The position numbers and the translations under genes were made by a program. The notes beneath the pieces were generated by a model, which saw only the letters and a program-made list of their open reading frames with translations, had not been told where the DNA came from and searched no databases. Shown here piece by piece: positions 1 through 9,185 of a stretch of 64,000 nt of DNA (position 1 is the first letter of the stretch; each line of letters begins with the position of its first letter). Source of the stretch: Thalassotalea marina (GTDB lineage: Bacteria; Pseudomonadota; Gammaproteobacteria; Enterobacterales; Alteromonadaceae); NCBI RefSeq assembly GCF_014656435.1, contig NZ_BNCK01000008.1, positions 186,001-250,000 on the forward strand, in the 5' to 3' direction.

Positions 1-1
1 A

Positions 2-613
2 AATGCAGAAGATTTAAAACTGGCGGTGTCGCTTTTATATCAGGCATATCACGATGATCCGGTATTTTTACAGATATTTGAAGGCGAAAAAAGTGATTAT
101 GAGCAAAGATTACGCTCATCAATCAGAGAAGAATTAAACGCGTTTTGGCAAGCTAGACAGCCAATTGTTGGCTTATACTTGGGCGAATCTATGGTCGGAG
201 TAGCTTGTTTAAACAGCCGTCAAGATGGTCTAGCGTCCGGTAGATTTTGGCACTGGCGATTAAAAATGTTACTTGGTGCGGGCTATTTCAGCACCAAGCA
301 AATGATCGAAAAAGAAGAAACGGTCATGTCTGCCGTTCCGATGAAAAACTTCCATGTGCTTTCCTTTATTGCAATTCACCCTTTACATCAACATCATGGT
401 TTTGGTCACTATTTAATGGCCGCTGTTAATACGTTATTAGAAGAATACCCCGACAGTGAAGGGGTTGCTGTTTATGCCACTAATGAAAAATACAAAGCCT
501 TTTTTAATGATGTAGATTATCAATTTGTAAAAGAAGTATCCGTTGGTAATGTCACTGGTTCATTAATGGTGCATTATCGGGAAGACAAAGTTGATGACTC
601 AATAGCCTCATAG
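2..613 (+). CDS. GNAT family N-acetyltransferase (5' end cut by window)
   Basis: The protein resembles GNAT acetyltransferases, which move an acetyl group from acetyl-CoA to an amine. A central strand-loop-helix (FIAIHPLHQHHGFGHYLM) has the place and form of the acetyl-CoA pyrophosphate loop, and the C-terminal part (VAVYATNEKYKAFFNDVDY) matches the last helix-strand of the fold. A GTG at 26 could start a 195-residue protein, but the frame is open leftward to the window edge, and the residues before it (AEDLKLAV) continue the usual first helix. I therefore treat the gene as truncated by the window. The substrate cannot be told. It reads toward the first Csr-type sRNA with no clear terminator between. 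Confidence 0.75.
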   Translation, partial: NAEDLKLAVSLLYQAYHDDPVFLQIFEGEKSDYEQRLRSSIREELNAFWQARQPIVGLYLGESMVGVACLNSRQDGLASGRFWHWRLKMLLGAGYFSTKQMIEKEETVMSAVPMKNFHVLSFIAIHPLHQHHGFGHYLMAAVNTLLEEYPDSEGVAVYATNEKYKAFFNDVDYQFVKEVSVGNVTGSLMVHYREDKVDDSIAS

Positions 614-633
614 CGCCAATTTGCTATAAATTT

Positions 634-651
634 TGTAAGACATGTCTTACA
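634..651. promoter_or_regulatory. GacA/UvrY-type upstream activating palindrome (copy 1)
   Basis: TGTAAGACATGTCTTACA is a perfect 18-bp palindrome matching the TGTAAG-N6-CTTACA pattern known for the response regulator GacA/UvrY upstream of csr/rsm sRNA genes. It begins 187 nt before the inferred start of the first GGA-rich sRNA, in the range where such sites act. The other sRNA has a related site at the same distance. Confidence 0.8.
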
Positions 652-820
652 TGTGCGTGAGATATTTAGCTTTTTATCGCAGAAAATCAAACATTGCATT
701 TAATTAAGTTTTTGTAATATAAGGGGTTATCTTGTTTTGCGGTATGTATTGTATAAGCTTCTGCCTTTTGGTTGTATTTTATTGCCTACGAAAAAAACGA
801 AAAGCGCGTAATATTAAAGT

Positions 821-1129
821 TGTCAGGACGACATAGAAACGGAATGCTTAAGTGTTTAGCAAAAGCTAAACAAATTTCTAGATTGAAATGTTAGGGATTA
901 AAACGGTATTTTGACAAGGATGATCTGAGCAGGGAAGATAGCTAGGAAGCTGATGGACGCATGCTGTGACTTAGGATAAGTCGCTTATAGGGACATTGAA
1001 GGACGATTAACGGATCTAACAAGGAAAGGCTAAGGAAAGCTATTTAGGGATGAAGCGGGAACTATATTTATGCAGGAAGCATTAAGCTAGTTAGAGAAAT
1101 GCGGCTCTTTAATGGGCCGCATTTTCTTT
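821..1129 (+). ncRNA. CsrB/RsmY-type CsrA-sequestering small RNA, copy 1
   Basis: This roughly 309-nt transcript contains about 16 GGA trinucleotides, mostly as AGGA or GGGA, the hallmark of RNAs that titrate the translational regulator CsrA/RsmA. Several GGAs sit in hairpin loops: TGTC-AGGAC-GACA at the 5' end (821-833), AGCT-AGGA-AGCT (940-951), GACTTA-GGA-TAAGTC (968-982) and ATGC-AGGAA-GCAT (1070-1082). A TAATAT -10 element lies at 809-814, and the start is inferred at about 821, where the sequence matches the second copy (TGTCAGGACGACA in both). It ends in an intrinsic terminator. No open reading frame fits. E. coli csrB also lies close to truC, so the location supports the call. The exact 5' end is inferred. 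Confidence 0.88.
1097..1129 (+). terminator. Intrinsic terminator of sRNA copy 1
   Basis: AAATGCGGC pairs with GCCGCATTT, extended by a G-U and a G-C pair around a TTTAAT loop, followed by TTTTCTTT. Confidence 0.9.
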
Positions 1130-1196
1130 ATTCAATTTCTAAATACCCACAACCATTCTGCTCATACTCCAAAATAGCTATCGCTATTTCTTTGTG

Positions 1197-2291
1197 TTAT
1201 AGCCATTTTCCAAAGTAACTATTTTTGCCAATAGCTGCTTGGCTACCTTTTAATGAAAAATCATATCCACAAACAGTAAATGTGTTTTTATAGGCTAAAT
1301 CCTTAATGATCTTATCCGTATCTAAAGGCGAGAATGTAGCAACATAAGTGTCGTTATTAGTGACCATAACGTTTATCACACGATACTGACTTCCGTTATT
1401 AAAACTGAGGCTAGCACATGATTTGTCACCCTTTGCCGTCAATACGTCCCATAGTGTTTGGCTTGCAATTTCGTCGGCTTGCCATCTAAGTTTAATTCCA
1501 TCAAATTCATTACTAGCTAATTCAAAATCATCCGGCATAGCAACAATATTTAATAGCTCACCGGTTGAAGTTTGTGATTGCGTTACTTGTTCAACTTTCG
1601 ATGGTAGATCGACTTCTTCAGGCGCCACAGCAGAATCATTGGTGATTCGGATGACAACTAATATCAAAACCAATGAAAAACAAAGCGGGGCGATTATTTT
1701 AATATGTCTAATGGATAAAATGTTGTCCTTGAACCACTGTTCAAGGTTTACCGATTTCAAATTTGTAGGCTGCTGAAAAGTTGAATTTGCCCTATGGTTA
1801 ATTTCTGCTAATTGCAGGTGCTCTACAGAGCCATGAAGGCTCGGCTCTATTTTATTTCTATCATGTACAGATTTCGTTGCGTTAGCTAATAAGTCAACAG
1901 GGCCAGCATAGCCCTGTGTATATTGTTGATTGTTTCGTGTTGGTAATGAAATGAGATAACTTGCTGTCATTAATGAAGGTATAAAAGCAAGTAATAACCA
2001 GGAGCTGTCAAAACTAATCAAGGCGATTGAAGCGACAATAAAGCCTAACGCTGGTAACAATACCCAATAATTGGCTAAACCTGCATCTTTTAATCGTCTT
2101 TTACTCGACAGAAAAATAACACCTGTTAAAACGGAGGCAATGATGGCCAAAAAGGTAGGCTGTTGGGAAAATATAAGCCAAAAAAATAACAATAAAAAAT
2201 GGCTCGCACTAATAATAACGCCAAACCTAGGGCGGTTATCTAAACCTTGTTTGCAAAATAATGACTGGATAAGAGGAAGAGTGTTTTCCAT
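1197..2291 (-). CDS. DUF805-like membrane protein with C-terminal soluble domain
   Basis: The 364-residue protein opens with four hydrophobic segments (about residues 27-43, 46-62, 71-90 and 95-113). The RRLKDAGLANYW stretch and the later GYAGPVDL are typical of the DUF805 inner-membrane family. A linker rich in polar residues follows, then a fifth membrane segment near 200-216 and a C-terminal domain of about 145 residues that probably faces the periplasm; it holds two cysteines (SCASLSF and TVCGYDF) that could form a disulphide. DUF805 proteins have no settled function and the C-terminal domain is not one I recognise. The gene lies antisense between the two sRNA genes. No strong ribosome binding site is seen, so the start is tentative. 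Confidence 0.7.
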   Translation of the reverse strand: MENTLPLIQSLFCKQGLDNRPRFGVIISASHFLLLFFWLIFSQQPTFLAIIASVLTGVIFLSSKRRLKDAGLANYWVLLPALGFIVASIALISFDSSWLLLAFIPSLMTASYLISLPTRNNQQYTQGYAGPVDLLANATKSVHDRNKIEPSLHGSVEHLQLAEINHRANSTFQQPTNLKSVNLEQWFKDNILSIRHIKIIAPLCFSLVLILVVIRITNDSAVAPEEVDLPSKVEQVTQSQTSTGELLNIVAMPDDFELASNEFDGIKLRWQADEIASQTLWDVLTAKGDKSCASLSFNNGSQYRVINVMVTNNDTYVATFSPLDTDKIIKDLAYKNTFTVCGYDFSLKGSQAAIGKNSYFGKWL

Positions 2292-2433
2292 AGAAGATAC
2301 AAGTTTTGCTTATCAATGAAGTGATGAGGCAAGGGTAATCATTTTTATCCGCAATGTCAGGTGCTTTTAGGGTAAAAATGTAAAATTTGGATTCAGAGCA
2401 TAAGATCTGAGCGTGGAATTTTGACAAAATCTT

Positions 2434-2451
2434 TGTGAGACATATCCTACA
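2434..2451. promoter_or_regulatory. GacA/UvrY-type upstream activating site (copy 2)
   Basis: TGTGAGACATATCCTACA is a slightly degenerate form of the TGTAAG-N6-CTTACA palindrome. It begins 187 nt before the inferred start of the second sRNA, the same spacing as copy 1, which makes chance unlikely. Confidence 0.7.
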
Positions 2452-2620
2452 ATGATGTCAGATTTTCATGTTTTATTTGTAGGTGAAAATTTATCGAATG
2501 TTGTTAAGTTATTGAATAATTGGAGTTTAATTTGTTGTGTAAAAGACTTGTTGGTTATGTAGGTTTAAATATTTATTTTGGTCCACTGGTATCAAATTCG
2601 AAGAAAGCTAAACTTAATCA

Positions 2621-2937
2621 TGTCAGGACGACACAGGGTTAGGGAAAACCAAAGACAAGTACAAACGATGGATTGTTTTGTATTTGAGTAGTTCAGCAAG
2701 GAAAAGGACTAAAGGGAAATAAAACATTGGATGTTTTTGCAAAGGGTGAGCAGTAAGGAACTGCGACAAGGATTGATAATTAACAGGAAGTTAAGAGATT
2801 GGAGTCAACACCGTTTGTTACTATGGAAAGTTTACTAAAGGAAATTGGAGTTCCATGTCAGGAAGACACTGAGTAGAAGTTTAGGGGATGGATAACCTAG
2901 CCAATGAGAAGAAGCGACATTAAGTCGCTTTTTCTTT
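2621..2937 (+). ncRNA. CsrB/RsmY-type CsrA-sequestering small RNA, copy 2
   Basis: A second GGA-rich transcript of about 317 nt has about 17 GGA motifs. Stem-loops presenting GGA include TGTC-AGGAC-GACA (2621-2633), GCAGT-AAGGA-ACTGC (2750-2764), TTAAC-AGGAA-GTTAA (2780-2794) and TGTC-AGGAA-GACA (2856-2868). A TAAACT -10 element at 2609-2614 has the same offset from the start as in copy 1. Apart from the 5' hairpin and motif pattern, the body differs a lot from copy 1, so the duplication is not recent. It ends in an intrinsic terminator. The expected role is to sequester CsrA under control of the BarA-UvrY/GacS-GacA system. Confidence 0.88.
2912..2937 (+). terminator. Intrinsic terminator of sRNA copy 2
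   Basis: AAGCGAC pairs with GTCGCTT around an ATTAA loop, followed by TTTCTTT. It ends just before the convergent DUF3301 stop codon. Confidence 0.88.
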
Positions 2938-2951
2938 ATCTGTTGTTTGCA

Positions 2952-3251
2952 TCAAATGCGATAGGCTGGGACATCTACGCTGGTAAATTTTAAATTCTTA
3001 AACTCTACTTTTCCCGAGTACGCAGACTCTCCATCACCACTAAATTCAAAGGCAAACACGTTAACCCAGCAAACTCCTTGCCGTTTATTAAATGTTAAAC
3101 GCGTTGACTCTCTAGCAATTGAAATGAACTGTAGATTTTCTTTATCGCAGTATTTTTTTACAGCGACCCTTGCTGCATCGGCAACGTTACGCTGAAAGAC
3201 AAAAAACCAGCCAAATAAAAAAATAACTATTAACACGTAAAAATCTAACAT
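2952..3251 (-). CDS. DUF3301 family membrane-anchored protein
   Basis: This 99-residue protein has one N-terminal membrane segment (about residues 4-20, LIVIFLFGWFFVFQR) followed by a small soluble domain. Length, layout and the YCDKENLQ and VNVFAFEFSGDG stretches match DUF3301, a family of unknown function. It follows the DUF3549 gene by 17 bp on the same strand, so the two probably form one transcript. This pair beside truC is a known arrangement in Vibrio and relatives. Confidence 0.85.
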   Translation of the reverse strand: MLDFYVLIVIFLFGWFFVFQRNVADAARVAVKKYCDKENLQFISIARESTRLTFNKRQGVCWVNVFAFEFSGDGESAYSGKVEFKNLKFTSVDVPAYRI

Positions 3252-3268
3252 AGTTGTACTTCAATCAA

Positions 3269-4276
3269 TTAATTAAACAATGCACCAATGGCTTTGGCTA
3301 GCTCTTCACTGCGTTGTGGATCACGCATACAACTAAACAAATATGGTCTGATACTCGGAATAGCAACAATATCTTTGAAAATAGCTGGAAATATATCAGC
3401 ATGTTGCTTTGCCAATGCTTCTAAGTAAAGTAAGCAAAACTCTGGCTGTTCCAGTACCTGCCAGCATCTACCCGCGATGATAATTGTTATTTCTTGAGCA
3501 ATAAACTCTTGGCTTAATAGGGCACTAAAAAGTTGCTGGCTAAATGGGTGATCAGTTGAAGAGGCAAGTGAACGCAACAACATGGCTTGTTGTTCAATGT
3601 TTCCTTCATAATAAAATGTAATGATCTCTTGAATAAGATCAGCGGACAATTCAACGTTTTCCATGGCTGAACATAAAGGAGATAGTACTTCGTTGGGTAA
3701 TTGCTTTAATGCGGAAATTAATAATGCTTCATTTGAAGATTCATTTAACCTCGAAATGAAATCGGTTAGTCCTTGCGCGCCTAATTGATGCCATTGGCTC
3801 CAATCCTTTGATTGAAAATATTGCACAACTGGCTGGTAATGGCTGCTAGGTGGCTTTTTTAATTCAGCGTTTAGCAAACTGTTTAACATGGCGAGCTTGT
3901 ATTGCGATGGGTTAAAGATGTACGGGTTGTTTTTTAAAAGCTCTTCTTGTTTTTCTGTTGGATTGACCGAAAGGTCGGTACCTAAAGCTTCAACAATAAT
4001 TGCAATAAAGTGGTTTCTAGCGCCTTGATTAATTAATCCTCTTTCATCAAGTGGCAATTTAACAAACCATAAATAGGGGGTAGGAGAATGCTTTTGCCAA
4101 AAGCAAATGGCAAAGTGTGCGTGCCCTTGTATTGGCGTTGCATGCGGCAATTGATTGTTTTCAAGCTTTTCAAATGATTCTTTATTGATCTTTTCAATAC
4201 GGCGCCCTAAATCGTAAACACGATATTGGCATTGTGATAATGATAATAATTCTGTAATGGTAGCGATTGTAGACAT
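3269..4276 (-). CDS. DUF3549 family protein
   Basis: The 335-residue soluble protein matches DUF3549: the N-terminal MSTIATITELLSLS, the QYRVYDLGRR motif and the PTPYLWFVKLPLDERG stretch are typical, and the C-terminal half is helical and repeat-like. Function is unknown. An ATG at 4303 lies further upstream, but a TATAAT box at 4306-4311 on this strand puts the transcript start near 4299, so the ATG at 4276 is the better start. The gene is divergent from truC and leads a two-gene unit with DUF3301. Confidence 0.85.
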   Translation of the reverse strand: MSTIATITELLSLSQCQYRVYDLGRRIEKINKESFEKLENNQLPHATPIQGHAHFAICFWQKHSPTPYLWFVKLPLDERGLINQGARNHFIAIIVEALGTDLSVNPTEKQEELLKNNPYIFNPSQYKLAMLNSLLNAELKKPPSSHYQPVVQYFQSKDWSQWHQLGAQGLTDFISRLNESSNEALLISALKQLPNEVLSPLCSAMENVELSADLIQEIITFYYEGNIEQQAMLLRSLASSTDHPFSQQLFSALLSQEFIAQEITIIIAGRCWQVLEQPEFCLLYLEALAKQHADIFPAIFKDIVAIPSIRPYLFSCMRDPQRSEELAKAIGALFN

Positions 4277-4345
4277 AACTAATATACTTCTCGAAATCTG
4301 CAAGCATTATAGAGATAATAGCGCGCAAACTAAAGCGAGTTTAAG

Positions 4346-5116
4346 TTGAATCTCTTGTCTACCTTGATCACTGAAAAACCAGAATTAACGATTTTATATC
4401 AAGACGAATATTTAGTCGCCGTTGACAAACCTGCAAATCTTTTTGTTCATCGAAGCTTTTTAGATAAAGATGAAAGGTTTTTTGCATTGCAACTTGTGAG
4501 AGATTTGGTAGGACAGTATGCTTATCCTTTGCATCGTTTAGATAAACCAACTTCTGGGGTGTTGCTGTTTGCATTAAATGAAGACGTTGCGAGGCAACTG
4601 AGTTTAGATTTTCACGACAATCAAATTCAAAAACAATATTACGCATTAACAAGGGGCTTTGTAGAGCCAGAATCAGGCACTATTGATCACCCGATAAAAG
4701 TGAAACTGGACAAAATTGGTGATAAGTTTAAACGTGAAGAGGTTGAGGCAAAAGATGCAATAACACACTACCAGTGTCTGCGCACTGCTAGTTTACCTAT
4801 TGCTTTAGGTCGTTATGACTCAGTGAGATATTCTTTGATAAAGGCTAAGCCCGAGACAGGACGCCGTCACCAAATTAGAAAACATCTGGCACATCTTCGC
4901 CACCCAATTATTGGTGATATCAATTATGGGGACAACAAACAAAATCCATTTTTTGCTCAACATTTTGGTTTTAAGCGCTTAATGTTGTTTGCACAATCAA
5001 TGCAGTTTATTCATCCGGTGACAAGAGAGAGCGTTGTTATTTCTGCTGATTTTGACCAGCAATGGCTATCAGCTTTTGAAAAACTTGGTTGGGACTCAAT
5101 TACTCTGGACCACTAA
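4346..5116 (+). CDS. truC: tRNA pseudouridine(65) synthase TruC
   Basis: TruC isomerises U65 in the T stem of some tRNAs. The 256-residue protein belongs to the RluA-type pseudouridine synthases: it has the HRLDKPTSGVLLFA motif, whose aspartate is the catalytic residue, the early DEYLVAVDKPANLFVHRS segment, and the later GRRHQIRKHLAH motif. Length fits E. coli TruC (about 260). The likely start is a TTG at 4346, the first start codon after an in-frame stop, so the N-terminus is uncertain. The 3' end overlaps the convergent lipoprotein gene by 17 bp. Confidence 0.92.
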   Translation: MNLLSTLITEKPELTILYQDEYLVAVDKPANLFVHRSFLDKDERFFALQLVRDLVGQYAYPLHRLDKPTSGVLLFALNEDVARQLSLDFHDNQIQKQYYALTRGFVEPESGTIDHPIKVKLDKIGDKFKREEVEAKDAITHYQCLRTASLPIALGRYDSVRYSLIKAKPETGRRHQIRKHLAHLRHPIIGDINYGDNKQNPFFAQHFGFKRLMLFAQSMQFIHPVTRESVVISADFDQQWLSAFEKLGWDSITLDH

Positions 5117-5441
5117 TTCTTTTAGCATTAATGTCTTGGGCGATAAGTTGCGAATAATAGCTAGTGTATTTGTCCGTCTGTTTGGTTTCAATCTCTGCAC
5201 CTATTAAATAAACTGGCCTAACAAATACTGGATTTAACCCTTGTTGCAATTGATCTTGTTGTTGAGCAAAAGCTACCATAAGTTGTTGATCGGTGGTGAT
5301 AGGGCGATCTAACAAAGATAACATTAAATAATGATCTGAAATTAACGGTTTTTTGTCATTTGTGTGTGCGATTTTAGGTGTACTACTACATGCGACAGTA
5401 AATACACATAAAAGCAAACTAACTAAGGCTGATTTTTTCAT
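5100..5441 (-). CDS. Small predicted lipoprotein, function unknown
   Basis: The ATG at 5441 gives a 113-residue protein that begins MKKSALVSLLLCVFTVACSS, a good lipoprotein signal with the modified cysteine in VAC-S. An upstream in-frame start at 5489 would bury this signal behind 16 residues and is rejected. The mature part is polar and glutamine-rich (QQLMVAFAQQQDQLQQG) with no domain I recognise. Its 3' end overlaps truC by 17 bp on the opposite strand. Confidence 0.65.
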   Translation of the reverse strand: MKKSALVSLLLCVFTVACSSTPKIAHTNDKKPLISDHYLMLSLLDRPITTDQQLMVAFAQQQDQLQQGLNPVFVRPVYLIGAEIETKQTDKYTSYYSQLIAQDINAKRISGPE

Positions 5442-5603
5442 AACGCAGATAACTCTAAATCTCTTTAAACGTGTTATCGCAAGTGACATGCCAAGGTCAA
5501 AAATCGCGCAAAATTAATTGCTAAGTTAATGAAACAAAAATAAATAAATACTTGATAACGACTAATTGGTTATCAGCAAAACTCAAAGCAATAGATAAGC
5601 GTC

Positions 5604-5650
5604 AAAAAAATAACGCCCCAGAACTATCAAAAATAGTAACTGGGGCGTTA
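5604..5650 (-). terminator. Intrinsic terminator after dapD
   Basis: TAACGCCCCAG at 5611-5621 pairs with CTGGGGCGTTA at 5640-5650. On the minus strand the stem is followed by a run of seven T. It lies just past the dapD stop. Confidence 0.9.
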
Positions 5651-5682
5651 TCGTTTATTCTAAGAGTTGAAACGTACTGAGG

Positions 5683-6513
5683 TTATTCTTCAGTTACTGA
5701 ACGAAGTAGCGCGTTTATACCAACTTTAGCACGGGTTTTTGCATCAACCTTTTTCACGATGATAGCTGCATACAAGCTATATGTGCCGCATTTTGAAGGT
5801 AAATTGCCAGGTACAACTACAGAGCCCGCTGGTACACGTCCGTAGTGTACTTCTCCGGTTTCACGATCAAAAATACGTGTACTTTGACCGATGTAAACAC
5901 CCATTGAAATTACTGCACCTTCTTCAACTATAACACCTTCAACAATTTCAGAACGGGCACCGATGAAACAGTTATCTTCAATGATTGTTGGGCCTGCTTG
6001 TAATGGCTCTAAAACACCGCCAATACCAACACCACCAGATAAATGTACGTTTTTACCAATTTGTGCACATGAGCCTACTGTTGCCCATGTATCCACCATA
6101 GTACCTTCGTCAACATAGGCACCAATATTCACGTAACTCGGCATAACAACTACGTTTTTACCGACGTAACTACCCGTTCTTACTGTTGCTGGTGGTACAA
6201 TTCGAACGCCATCTTTCTCAAATTGCTCTTGGCTGTAATCATTGTATTTTAAAGGTACTTTATCAAAATATTTGCTCTCACCACCGTCAATGACTTCGTT
6301 ATCCCAAATACGAAATGATAATAACACTGCTTTTTTAAGCCATTGATGAACAACCCATTCGCCAGCCACTTTTTCTGCGACTCTGGCTGAGCCATTGTTA
6401 AGTGCCTCTAGTGCATCTAATACGGCATTTTTTACTTCGGTCGTAACGGTTGACGGAGTAATTTCCATTCGGTTTTCAAATGCGTCTTCGATGATATGTT
6501 GTAGCTCAGACAT
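5683..6513 (-). CDS. dapD: 2,3,4,5-tetrahydropyridine-2,6-dicarboxylate N-succinyltransferase
   Basis: DapD transfers succinyl from succinyl-CoA to tetrahydrodipicolinate in the lysine/meso-diaminopimelate pathway. The 276-residue protein has the helical N-terminal domain followed by hexapeptide repeats of a left-handed beta-helix (about residues 110-230, for example [21 protein letters not shown] and [11 protein letters not shown]), and length fits the family. It follows glnD by 24 bp on the same strand. The order map, glnD, dapD is conserved in many gammaproteobacteria. An intrinsic terminator closes the unit. Confidence 0.97.
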   Translation of the reverse strand: MSELQHIIEDAFENRMEITPSTVTTEVKNAVLDALEALNNGSARVAEKVAGEWVVHQWLKKAVLLSFRIWDNEVIDGGESKYFDKVPLKYNDYSQEQFEKDGVRIVPPATVRTGSYVGKNVVVMPSYVNIGAYVDEGTMVDTWATVGSCAQIGKNVHLSGGVGIGGVLEPLQAGPTIIEDNCFIGARSEIVEGVIVEEGAVISMGVYIGQSTRIFDRETGEVHYGRVPAGSVVVPGNLPSKCGTYSLYAAIIVKKVDAKTRAKVGINALLRSVTEE

Positions 6514-6537
6514 AATTGTTCCTATTGGTTAAATCGG

Positions 6538-9162
6538 TTAATTTGATAATTCTTCAATGAGTTTTTCTTTTAACTCTGCTTGTTCTACTTCTGACAGCGC
6601 TTTTCCTTCACTGTTTGAGATAATGAAAACATCTTCAGCTTTCTCTCCAAAAGTAGTAATTTTTGCTGAGTGAATATGTAAATTCAGTGCTTGAAATACC
6701 GAAGCGAATTTGGCTAATAATCCAGGTTTATCTAAGGCAACGATTTCAAGCAAGGTGCTTCGTTGTGTTGCAGTGTCAACAAAACCAACTTGCGTAGTAA
6801 CCCGAAATTGCGCTAGCTTTTTAGCTGGTCTTTTAATTGAGCTCGGTTTACTGTCAGACAACAAAGAATGGGTCAAAGATTGGCTTAATTCTAACGCTCT
6901 GTAACTATCGTTTATCGGTTTACCGCGTTGGTCGAGAATAACAAAAGTATTGGCGGTATAACCCGTTTTACTGGTAATAATTTTGGCATCGTGAATCGAA
7001 AAGCCTTTAGCTCCCAACAAAGATACAATAGAGTGAAAGATATTAGCTCTGTCTTTAGTGAAAACAAATACTTCAGTACCACCACGGTAAGGCTTTGGAC
7101 TGATCAAAATGAGAGGTTTTGTTCTATCATGCTCTAGAATATGCTCACTGTGCCAGAGTATTTGTTCAGGTGCATAACGTAAAAAGTAATCTGCCTTATA
7201 TTCTTTCCACAAATTTTTTATTGCGGACTCATCTACACCTTGCGCAAGTAATAGATCCGTAGCTTGTTGTTGGTTCTCTCTTATTTTTGAACGCAAATCA
7301 ACCGGCTTTTCTAAACCTCGTCGAAAGGCTCTTTTAGTGGCAAAATAAAGTTCTTCAAGTAAGTTTGCTTTCCAGCTATTCCACAGGCTTTCGTTGGTTG
7401 CTCGCATATCAGCAACGGTCAAACAGTATAAATAGTCTAAATGTGCCTCGTCACGCACGATATCGGCAAAGGTTTTGATAACCTCTGGATCTGAAATATC
7501 ACGGCGTTGAGCAGTAACCGACATCAATAAATGATGTTTTACTAGCCATGAAATCATGCGGCCATCATGTTTATTCAGCTTGTGATCTTCACTAAAATGA
7601 AGCGCATCTACAGCACCAAGCTCGGCGTGATCGCCTCCTCGACCTTTAGCAATATCATGAAAAATACCAGCCAAATAAAGTACTTCTGGCTTTCTGATGC
7701 GTTGTACAATTTTACTGCACAGCGGATATTCTTCATTGAATTCAGGTTTACTAAAGCGATATAGGTTTTGTAATAATCGATAACTATGTTCATCAACTGA
7801 ATACGCGTGGAAAAGATCAAACTGCATTTGACCCACGATATTTCGCCACGCTGGTAGATAGGCACCAAGAATTGAATGTCGGTGCATCAATGTTAATGGC
7901 AGTCCCAAGCCGCGAGGGTGCTTGATGATCTCAATAAAAATTTCTCTACACCTTGCGTAGTCCATCATGCCAGAAACTAAACGTCTTCTAGCATTACGCA
8001 TTAGCCTTAGCGTTTCAGGATGTAAATCAGTAATTTCCTGATGCTGTGCAATTAACAAGAACATTTCCATGATGTTAATTGAGCGCATAAAGGTGCGCTT
8101 ATTAATTGCTTTTATTTGTCCATCTAATACCACAAAGTCGTCATTAAGTTTTAACTCAACTTGGTGTTTTTTATTTTTGATAATGGTGTAATCAAAATGC
8201 TGTAACAACATTTTGTTTAATTCAGCGACTCGACCTATGATGCGAAAGAATCTTTTCATCATACGTTCTACTGCTAACTTGCCTTGATCGCCAAACCCCA
8301 TGAACTCAGCTACATCCGCCTGATAATCAAATAACAAACGGTTTTCACTACGTCCGGCAATAAAGTGCAGGGCACAGCGCATTCGCCATAAATAGTCCTG
8401 ACATTCCAACAATTCATTATATTCATTGTTGGTTAAATAATTATGTTGAACTAGCTCTTCAAGCGAGTCTGCTTGAAAGTGGCGTTTTGCAACCCAGCCA
8501 ATGGTCTGTATATCGCGCAGACCTCCAGGGTTTGCTTTTAGATTGGGTTCAAGCGTGTAGGCGGCACCGTGATATTGTTTGTGCCTAGCAAGCTGTTCAT
8601 CTCTTTTAGCCACAAAAAACTTTTGAGACGTCCAGAATACTTCTTCGTTGAGTAACGGCTGTAAATGTTGAGTTAAAGACTCATTGCCACAAATTTGCCT
8701 CATTTCCATTAAATTAGTGGCAACTGTTACGTCATTAACCGCTTGTTTTAGACATTCTTTGATACTGCGAACGCTGTGGCCAATATCTAGTTTAATATCC
8801 CATAGTTGGGTAATAAATGCTGAAATTAACGCTTCTTGCTTTTTATCTAGCTGCTCTTGTGTCAGCAGTAAAATATCGATATCTGAGTATGGGTGAAGTT
8901 CACCTCGGCCGTAACCACCGACGGCCAACAAACTTATCTGGTGCTCATCTAAGTGGTGTTGACACCATAATTTTGTTAATATTAAATCAATATATTGGGC
9001 ACGGGCATTAATAATACTGCTGACTTCTTCACATTGAAAACGCCCTTTTTGCCATTGCAAAAACTGAGCGTTTAACTCACAAATTTCTTTTGTAGAAATA
9101 TTGGGGGCGCTTATTGAAAGCGCCTCAATGTAATTGGCTGGAACAAGTGAATTAGTATTCAA
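6538..9162 (-). CDS. glnD: Bifunctional uridylyltransferase/uridylyl-removing enzyme GlnD
   Basis: GlnD senses glutamine and adds or removes UMP on the PII proteins, so it controls nitrogen assimilation. The 874-residue protein has the expected order: nucleotidyltransferase ([19 protein letters not shown], with the two metal-binding aspartates), the PII-uridylyltransferase linker ([18 protein letters not shown]), an HD domain for UMP removal ([18 protein letters not shown]), and two ACT domains at the end ([13 protein letters not shown] and [19 protein letters not shown]). Length fits E. coli (890). It lies 23 bp after map and is likely co-transcribed with map and dapD. Confidence 0.97.
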   Translation of the reverse strand: MNTNSLVPANYIEALSISAPNISTKEICELNAQFLQWQKGRFQCEEVSSIINARAQYIDLILTKLWCQHHLDEHQISLLAVGGYGRGELHPYSDIDILLLTQEQLDKKQEALISAFITQLWDIKLDIGHSVRSIKECLKQAVNDVTVATNLMEMRQICGNESLTQHLQPLLNEEVFWTSQKFFVAKRDEQLARHKQYHGAAYTLEPNLKANPGGLRDIQTIGWVAKRHFQADSLEELVQHNYLTNNEYNELLECQDYLWRMRCALHFIAGRSENRLLFDYQADVAEFMGFGDQGKLAVERMMKRFFRIIGRVAELNKMLLQHFDYTIIKNKKHQVELKLNDDFVVLDGQIKAINKRTFMRSINIMEMFLLIAQHQEITDLHPETLRLMRNARRRLVSGMMDYARCREIFIEIIKHPRGLGLPLTLMHRHSILGAYLPAWRNIVGQMQFDLFHAYSVDEHSYRLLQNLYRFSKPEFNEEYPLCSKIVQRIRKPEVLYLAGIFHDIAKGRGGDHAELGAVDALHFSEDHKLNKHDGRMISWLVKHHLLMSVTAQRRDISDPEVIKTFADIVRDEAHLDYLYCLTVADMRATNESLWNSWKANLLEELYFATKRAFRRGLEKPVDLRSKIRENQQQATDLLLAQGVDESAIKNLWKEYKADYFLRYAPEQILWHSEHILEHDRTKPLILISPKPYRGGTEVFVFTKDRANIFHSIVSLLGAKGFSIHDAKIITSKTGYTANTFVILDQRGKPINDSYRALELSQSLTHSLLSDSKPSSIKRPAKKLAQFRVTTQVGFVDTATQRSTLLEIVALDKPGLLAKFASVFQALNLHIHSAKITTFGEKAEDVFIISNSEGKALSEVEQAELKEKLIEELSN

Positions 9163-9185
9163 AGATATTGTCTCAACAATTGTGG

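Noticed and set aside
685-697. IHF-like site in the spacer between GacA box and sRNA copy 1
   Set aside because: AATCAA-ACAT-TGC departs from WATCAA-N4-TTR at the second half, and the second spacer has no better match at the same place.
2236-2427. Minus-strand ORF of 63 codons upstream of the DUF805 gene
   Set aside because: It overlaps the DUF805 start out of frame and shows no coding signs.
4368-4652. Minus-strand ORF inside truC
   Set aside because: It is a shadow frame of a clearly conserved gene.
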